Source of the DNA: Telmatactis stephensoni
Lineage: Eukaryota > Cnidaria > Anthozoa > Actiniaria > Isophelliidae
NCBI GenBank assembly: GCA_029948255.1
Contig: JALIZF010001693.1
Location: forward strand, 372,001-436,000
DNA: 64,000 nt
Direction of reading: 5' to 3'
Part shown: positions 58,001 to 64,000 of the stretch, in pieces
Layout: the number at the start of each line of letters is the position of its first letter
Position numbering within the stretch: position 1 is the first letter of the stretch
Position numbers and translations under genes: made by a program
Notes under the pieces: model-generated
What the model saw: only the letters and a program-made list of their open reading frames with translations
Database searches by the model: none
Told to the model about the DNA's origin: nothing

Positions 58001-61000
58001 CGCTATTTCCTATAGCTCAATAGCACTTTACATTGATCAAATCAATGATGCAGAGTGTTGTAGCTGGAAGCCAGTTATTAATCACTGGAGAGCAGGGTGG
58101 ATGGGTGGGCAGGCTACAAACGTTCACAACTTTACTTGAGACTTGGTTACAGATGAGAGACGATATTACAAATACTAATAATGTGCATGCATAATTAATG
58201 TATATTATGCAAATAACATTGCATAGTTGGCAAAAACTATAATTGAAACCTGCATGTTATAAAAACCTGATGATTAATGAATTTATTAACATTGCAGCTG
58301 TCAATCAAAATAGTGTTGGAACAAGACCAGGTCACATGATTAAGACCAAGGTAAAATATTAATAGGACAATAGCATATTATTGTTTTTTTGTGGCCCAAG
58401 TAGCTTCATTTGTGCCTGAGCGCAGCTGTTGCATGATGCCTTCTCAGCCAATCAGCATCAGGGCTGTAAGATGTATTTGCGGCCCGTCAAATTCAATTTT
58501 CGCCTGCTGAACAGCGCGTTTGCAAGAGGGCAGTTTGTTATTTGGCCCAGTATATTGATGATAATATCAGTTAATGAGATGTGTTACCTATATATATATT
58601 ATATCACTGTAATGGAAAATGATTCAAAATGATTGCTTTTGTAGGGAGGTCTTGCTGTTTCTTTTAGTCTTTTTGGAACATCTTTCCTGTTCATAAACTC
58701 CCATCTAACTTGTAAGTACATCAACAACAATAGCTAGTAGAATTACAAGCACTATTTTTACATTTTTACATGTCTGAGCCTTTAATTTAATAACAATTAC
58801 AATCACATGTTTATTGATGTTACAGCTGATGAAGGCAAATCTAAAGATCGCATTAATGATTATAATATTATCCGCAAATCACTGACATTACAAGCTGTGG
58901 AGAAACCATGGACAGATAACAGTATGTATTTTTCATTGTTACTTAAATGATTTGTAGGTGTGACATTCAGGCAAAAGTGGACAGCAGCTACTTGCATTCA
59001 CAGACATAGAATGTTTAACTGACCACTGACTTTGCCAGTGTTTTCCAGAGGAGACAGCTGGAATGCCATTCTGATTGTCACATCACAACATTGTGATATT
59101 GCAGGCAAAATGTGATATATAATGCATCTATTCATCTCTTGTTCACTTCAGTCACTGCTTCAAATTTGCTCAATTTGTTTATTATCTACTTTCTAGTCTA
59201 CTCTGGCTGTAGGTTTGGTCTCCCTGCAAGCAGAACTTCTTAATATGTAGAGCAAGAGGAAAGAAACCTTTGCTATCCCTTGTGATTTCTACATCCATAT
59301 TTATTCAAAGTAAAAGTTAGAGTTGACAAAAACTCTTACAAAACTGTTTGTGGAAGACAAACAAAAGAATTTGTGACAAAGTGATGCCTTCCTATGTGCA
59401 TTCAGTATGTATGTGCAGCGTCAACCTTGTCGCGAGGGCAGGCACAGGTTTTTGTCCCCTCACTCACTGATACTCTGTTCTCAGGGCAGGTTAATTCTTC
59501 TTTGTTTGATGCATGTTTTTTGTTAACCTCCACAGGACCTGATGTAACTGATAGATTTGACAGAGTATTTTGGCTTGGTGATTTTAACTTTAGAGTAGAC
59601 ATGACAAGACAAGAAGTAGATTTGTTATTACAACAAAACAAACAACAAAATCAGCAGGATTTCAAGGTAAACAATTTTTTATTCTATTCTATTCTATTCT
59701 ATTCCATTCCATTCCATTCCATTCCATTCCATTCCATTCCATTCCATTCCATTCCATTCCATTCTATTCTATTCTATTCTATTCTATTCTATTCTATTCT
59801 ATTCTATTCTATTCTATTCTATAAATCTATTCTATTCTCTTCTATCCTATCCTATCCTATCCTATATTCTTATCAGGGTTTTCTTACATGCAAGCACATT
59901 TTTATCATTATTTACTATGAAACATTTTTCATCTATGTATTAAGTAGAACACAGTTTCTGTGGCTTAAGTATTAAAACATTTATTCTTTGTAGGAACTGA
60001 GATCAAATGATCAGTTGACAAAGCTAATGAACAAAGGTGTGAATGAAAAATACGCCTACATCAAATTTAGCTGAAATGACACTGAATAACTCTTCAAGGG
60101 TCTAATAATCACTAGGTAAAATCTTTTCTCTGTTTTCCAAAGGGAAGTGCTATTAATATTTTTCTGAATTTTTGGAGGTGTTAGTGATGTCATTTACTCA
60201 ACTCAATCATGGCTTTGCTCCATACATTTCTTTGTGTTTTCTTCATCGAAATATCTCAATGAAAATGTTCTACATTGAAGAACACTGACCAGAAAATCAA
60301 TCCTAAACACAAACAATGCAAGAAAGCCCTTTCATACAAACTATTAGTGTAAAAGAAATAAAATATATTAGGAAACTCTAACACAAAGAAATGGAGCAAA
60401 GTCATGAGTTGAGTAAATGACATCACTGACACCTCCAAAGATTAAAGAAATATAGCACTTCCCTTTGGAATACCAAGAAAAGATTTTACCTAGTGATTAT
60501 TGGATCCTTGAAGAATTATATTAAATTTTGTTTCAGCTAAATTTGATATTTATTCAGTGTTTTTTCAAAATAGCAGCACTTTAAAAAGTGATGTTTAACA
60601 AATTATGATAATTGTGAAGTAATATGCCCTTTTCATCATTGTTTGCATCAAGAAGGAACCTTATCATTTTTAACACACAGATACACCATGTAATATCCTA
60701 CATGTATTTTAGGGGTCCCACTAACAGGTAATCAAGAAGAGCAAAGCTAGATACCCATGGGAGGGCAAAAGGATGGGAAGACAATTGAGAGCAATGTCCA
60801 GTTCATCACACCAGTATTAATACTTGTAAATAACTCACCCCATGTGGAATATTACCTGAATCTATATTAACACTGTAAATATGGTTGCAGGGAAGGTGTT
60901 TGATGGCTTCACAGAACCTGATGTTAGTTTCCCACCAACTTACAAATATGACCTCAATAGTGAGATATATGACTCATCATCAAAGTCTAGGGTGCCTTCA

Positions 61001-63296
61001 TGGACTGTAAGTAATATGGACTGTACAAGAGAGGTTGCAGACTGTATACAGTCATTTCAGTAAATGTTGTCACTGATTGGTCTCAAGCCTATGTGACTTG
61101 ACTGAGGCAACAATAAAATGCATATCTAATTAGTCATGCCTCAAGCTTATAGTGCAGGTCCTCTGCATGACTAATTTGATATGCATTTTATAGTTGCCTC
61201 AGTAATTTCTACTCATACCTCCCTTTCAGTGGAGTCGCGTAGGCTCATTGAGGCCGAGCAGCAACAAAGTTTTCTAAAATAACTGTATATTTTCTCTTAG
61301 AGATATTCTTTCTTCCCCTTTTTTTCCCTTCTTTCCTCCCTCTCTCCATCTCTTCTACCTTCTTTCCTCATTCTCTCCCTCTCTTCTATCTTCTTTTCTT
61401 TTCTTTCTTTCTTTCTTTCTTTCTTTCTTTTTTTTTCTTTCTTTCTTTCTTTTTTTTTTTCTTTCTTTCTTTTTTTCTTTCTTTCTTTCTTCTTTTCTTT
61501 CTTTCTTTCTTTTTTTCTTTCTTTCTTTGTTTTTGAAAATTGCCCCTCTATTTTCCCTTTATTTTTTCTTCCTCTTCCTTTCTCCCCCTTCCTCTTCACT
61601 TCTTTTTCTTGCCCCCTCTTCTTAAGGAATATCTGCCAGCTAGTGGTTACTTGCTTACTTACGTTATTTTATCTAGGATCGAATATTGTACAAGTCTCCA
61701 GATGAAGACTCTATCAAAACTACATGTTACAATGCTTGCTCCTCAGTACTTGCATCAGATCACAGGTATATTTGCAGTTTAGATAACCAACAGAACCAAT
61801 GGCATTTTTACAGTGTCTCTGTGTTGAGGAAGTGTTAAATGACAAGACTAAACCATCCCCTTTCTCCCCCTCTCCCTCCCGTTTCGCCCTGGGTCCCCGA
61901 GGATGAGACTAAACACGACTGTGTAGGAGAACTTGGAAAATGGAACTCCCAAATAGTTGAACTAATACTGGGAGACTGCTAGAGAGAGGATTCTTACTTT
62001 ACAGCATTGTCTTGCTACTACCCTGGCAAGCAGAGGTTACCAATATTACTACGTCATGTATGACCCCATGAAATGGCACTGTTCAATAGTTATATTGTAA
62101 CTTAGAGGAATCTTAGTGTAAGTTGAATAGTGCCGGCATTTCATGGGGTCATACATGAAGTAGTAACCCAAATGTTGCAAAAAAAAATGTTGTGTAGCGC
62201 ATGACAGCTTTACTCGTTAGCAGACCTCAAACAACAAAATTTACGTAACGACGTGTCAAGAATTTTACCGACATGTACGTTACCTTCGTGCATGCTCAAC
62301 CTGCATTGTAAAAAGTCGCGAGGGCGGACAGATATTATTCTGTCGCAGGGTATCTGCTATATCTTTAACAATCTCTTTGAAAAGTTATTTTTCTTAACTT
62401 TTTTTGTGATCTTTGGAAAGTGAGTAAGAACGTATTCTTTTATTCCAGACCAGTGTACGGCATCTATGAAATTACACTAAAGACTTGCAAGAAAAGGTTT
62501 GTATTGGTAACAAACTTGTTTTCATGCGTAACGTTTGTGTTTGTTTAATGCATTTCTTAGAAGAAAATCCCACTTGCCATCACCAAAAAGGGCCAAAAAT
62601 GCTTGTGATTTTGGAGTCAAATATTTTATGATCGGGTTTTTATTATATACAGGGTTCGTACGCTTCCTGGAAATCCCGGAAAATCCTGGATTATTATTTT
62701 CTTCCTGACAGTCCTTGAAAGTCCTGGGTTTTTAAATAAATTCCTGGAGAACTACTGAAAAATAGAAACGAATTAGTGCCGTACGTTTACTGTGCATATA
62801 TGTTCACGCAAAAGCTCCGTTTACATTCCTTAACTCGTCCAGTAAAAAACGATATGCAAATGTATTTCGCTTGAGTAAACTGTTGAGAAACTCCTAGAAA
62901 ACTCCTGGAAATAATCTGAAAATCCTCGAGAATTTTCTGGACGTGTGAACCCTGATTGTAGCTATGTGTGCAATAACTGATGCAATTTATTTTTTAGCAT
63001 TCCTCTTAATGGTGGACAGTTTGTTAGGGATGTCTACATTGAAGGTAGGCCTTAATAGCAATGTGCTCCCCTTCCACAACCATGTCCTTCTATTTTAAAC
63101 CATAACGTTAGCTATGCCAGTAAATTGAATTCTTGCATGTTTCGAAATGGTCAAAAAGCTCGAATGTCCACTTTTCCACCTCATTTTCTAGCCATAGTTA
63201 AATATGTTGCCTGTTGTATTTTTTGCAGCCAATCGTAGACGCGCTACTGCTACTCAACGTAACCAACAGGACAGCTCTGTATGTACGATATTATAG
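55097..63296 (+). CDS. INPP5E: INPP5E (inositol polyphosphate 5-phosphatase E), 13 exons, 716 aa
   Basis: Removes the 5-phosphate of PI(4,5)P2 and PI(3,4,5)P3, mainly in the ciliary membrane. Exons: 55097-56266, 57341-57438, 57799-57923, 58298-58350, 58645-58711, 58826-58921, 59536-59666, 59994-60036, 60891-61006, 61677-61765, 62449-62496, 62998-63044, 63229-63296 (2151 nt, phases consistent). Residues 1-370 are Ser-rich and poorly conserved. The catalytic domain starts at about 380 with TWNMH, then VIGLQE, the 5-phosphatase signatures FWLGDFNFR (about 547-555) and RVPSWTDR (about 628-635), and SDHRPVYG (about 660). The C-terminus CTIL is a CaaX box; human INPP5E ends CSVS and is farnesylated for PDE6D-dependent ciliary delivery. 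Leu at the end may favour geranylgeranylation. Human length is 644 aa; the excess is in the N-terminal exon. Confidence 0.95.
56370..56690. repeat. Two hairpin repeats in INPP5E intron 1
   Basis: 'actacaactaccagag' (56379) pairs with 'ttctggtagttgtagt' (about 56490-56506). Further on, 'cagaagcagaattggcagca' (about 56537) pairs loosely with 'cttctgcttccgattctgc' (about 56640). Confidence 0.5.
56860..57230. mobile_element. MITE, about 370 bp (INPP5E intron 1)
   Basis: 'tagagtaccaaagtgatga' (56861) pairs with 'aacgctttagtactcta' (to 57228). The inner arms 'tcatttcccctaacaaatca' and 'tgatttgttaagggaaataa' are a near-perfect stem. It ends 110 bp before exon 2. Confidence 0.75.
59681..59860. repeat. 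(ATTCT)n-(ATTCC)n-(ATTCT)n pentanucleotide array, INPP5E intron 7
   Basis: About 4 ATTCT, 12 ATTCC, 12 ATTCT, then degenerate CTATC units. It begins 14 nt after the exon 7 donor. A long apparent ORF through it is spurious intron read-through. Confidence 0.95.
60056..60562. mobile_element. Long foldback element, about 190-bp arms (INPP5E intron 8)
   Basis: 'tcaaatttagctgaaa' (60061) pairs with 'tttcagctaaatttga' (60530-60545). 'ctaataatcactaggtaaaa' pairs with 'ttttacctagtgattattgg'. 'gtgatgtcatttactcaact' pairs with 'agttgagtaaatgacatcac'. The loop is about 60245-60355. It starts 20 nt after the exon 8 donor. Confidence 0.85.
61102..61202. mobile_element. Short MITE (INPP5E intron 9)
   Basis: 'ctgaggcaacaataaaatgc' and 'gcattttatagttgcctcag' are inverted. 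The inner arms 'taattagtcatgc' and 'gcatgactaattt' also pair. Confidence 0.85.
61395..61530. repeat. Imperfect (CTTT)n array, INPP5E intron 9
   Basis: A T-rich CTTT array with poly-T interruptions, within a wider pyrimidine tract (61290-61620) upstream of exon 10. Confidence 0.9.
62046..62165. mobile_element. Short MITE, about 40-bp TIRs (INPP5E intron 10)
   Basis: 'tactacgtcatgtatgaccc' (62046) pairs with 'gggtcatacatgaagtagta' (to 62165), continuing as 'catgaaatggcactgttcaa' and 'ttgaatagtgccggcatttc'. Confidence 0.85.
62650..62954. mobile_element. hAT-like MITE (CAGGGTTC ends), INPP5E intron 11
   Basis: The ends CAGGGTTCGTAC (62650) and GTGTGAACCCTG (to 62954) are inverted, with 'cctggaaatcccggaaaatcc' phrases repeated inward on both sides. 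CAGGG-type ends are typical of hAT elements. No clear 8-bp target duplication was seen. Confidence 0.65.
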
Positions 63297-63299
63297 CCA

Positions 63300-63530
63300 G
63301 TAAGTATTGCAGAGTAGCAGTCGACTAAAGACAGAAAGCAGACTTTGATTTCGGCAGAGTGGATCTCGATGAAATGCAGCATGTCAAACATATCACAACG
63401 TAGATTAAAATTTTCTGAATTAAGACTGACTGTCATCTTTTAGACTATCGTCTTTTAGAAGAGCTACAGTCATACAGTCATTCTCAAAAGGTTGTCCATG
63501 ACACTGATACGTTTGACATACAATTCGTAA
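63300..63530. other. INPP5E 3' flank
   Basis: Unique-looking sequence after the INPP5E stop. No AATAAA was noticed, so the 3' end of the transcript is not defined. Confidence 0.4.
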
Positions 63531-63532
63531 AG

Positions 63533-63808
63533 AAATAACACGTGATCATCACAAGAAATTAAAACGGCAAATATAACACATGACCATCATGAAAAATCAG
63601 CAATATAACACGTGATCATCATGAAAAATCAGCAAATATAACACGTGATCATCATGAGAAAACAGCAAATATTACACGTGATCATCATGAGAAAACAGCA
63701 AATCTAACACGTGATCATCATGAGAAAACAGCAAATATAACACGTGATCAACAGAAAACGGCAAATATTACACGTGATCTCACGAGAAAAACAGCAAATA
63801 TAACACGT
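63533..63808. repeat. 33-bp minisatellite, about 8 copies, with CACGTGATCA
   Basis: Unit 'aacacgtgatcatcatgag' followed by 'aaaacagcaaatat'. Individual copies vary in length (26-33 bp). Each full unit carries an E-box (CACGTG) overlapping TGATCA. Confidence 0.85.
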
Positions 63809-63919
63809 TTTCCTTTAGTCTACAGTGCAAATATCATTGTTACACGGCGTGCTTATTCGTACAAGTCAAAAGATGCAGGCTTTTTCGTCCATCAAAATGC
63901 AGACAGGTCTATACAGCGC

Positions 63920-63985
63920 ATGCTCAGTCGAGGAGGATCGAAAGCCCGCCGCCGAGTGAACGCTCAAATGAGCGTCTAGTTTTTA
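63920..63985 (+). repeat. Short dispersed repeat, also at 24818-24855
   Basis: 'cccgccgccgagtgaacgct' at about 63948 matches 'cccgccgagtgaacgctcaa' in ASPM intron 21, with shared 'gatcgaaag / ggtcaaaag' to the left. An unclassified repeat family. Confidence 0.5.
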
Positions 63986-64000
63986 ACTTGACAGGTGTTT

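Noticed and set aside
59394..59975. 193-codon ORF at INPP5E exon 7
   Set aside because: Only 59536-59666 is real coding sequence; the rest is intron, including the ATTCT array.

Overview
The window is eukaryotic nuclear DNA: spliced genes with GT-AG introns, AATAAA poly(A) signals, very long tetranucleotide arrays, tRNA-derived SINEs and many short terminal-inverted-repeat elements. Protein content and repeat style suggest a cnidarian, most likely an anthozoan such as a stony coral. That placement is inference; no marker gene here fixes the species.

Layout. 1-6950: no convincing gene; inverted-repeat elements and microsatellites. 6955-27463: an ASPM orthologue on the plus strand, rebuilt here as 25 exons giving 3038 aa in one continuous frame (N-terminal ASH domain, two CH domains, about 69 IQ motifs mostly in one 4.28-kb exon, armadillo-like C-terminus), with a CCAAT/CHR-type promoter. 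27464-30930: repeats. 30940-32575: a small secreted-protein gene (302 aa) of unknown function, with a TATA box and an intron in the 5' UTR. 32576-39400: repeats, including about 680 bp of uninterrupted (TTCC)n. 39540-41090: an intronless 516-aa multi-pass membrane protein of unknown family. 43057-46489: a three-exon flavin-containing monooxygenase. 48699-54673 (minus): SURF2 in six exons, with a 27-bp minisatellite in its last intron. 55097-63296 (plus): INPP5E in 13 exons, head to head with SURF2 across a 423-bp shared promoter. 63533-63808: a 33-bp minisatellite.

Gene relations. ASPM (spindle pole/centrosome) and INPP5E (ciliary phosphoinositide phosphatase) are both centrosome/cilium genes. 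SURF2 is nucleolar/housekeeping, and its start lies in a YY1-like motif, as reported for the mammalian SURF1/SURF2 bidirectional promoter. The FMO, the secreted protein and the membrane protein are independent units.

The rest is mostly non-autonomous DNA transposons (several families with clear TIRs and TA or TTAA target duplications), foldback elements and simple repeats. No autonomous transposase or reverse transcriptase ORF was recognised. I did not find an obviously new multi-gene system. The best leads are the orphan secreted protein with a Cys...His pair and a CCCTIL tail, the intron pattern in the ASPM IQ array, a splice donor embedded in a transposon end in the FMO gene, and a minisatellite growing from a transposon end inside SURF2.
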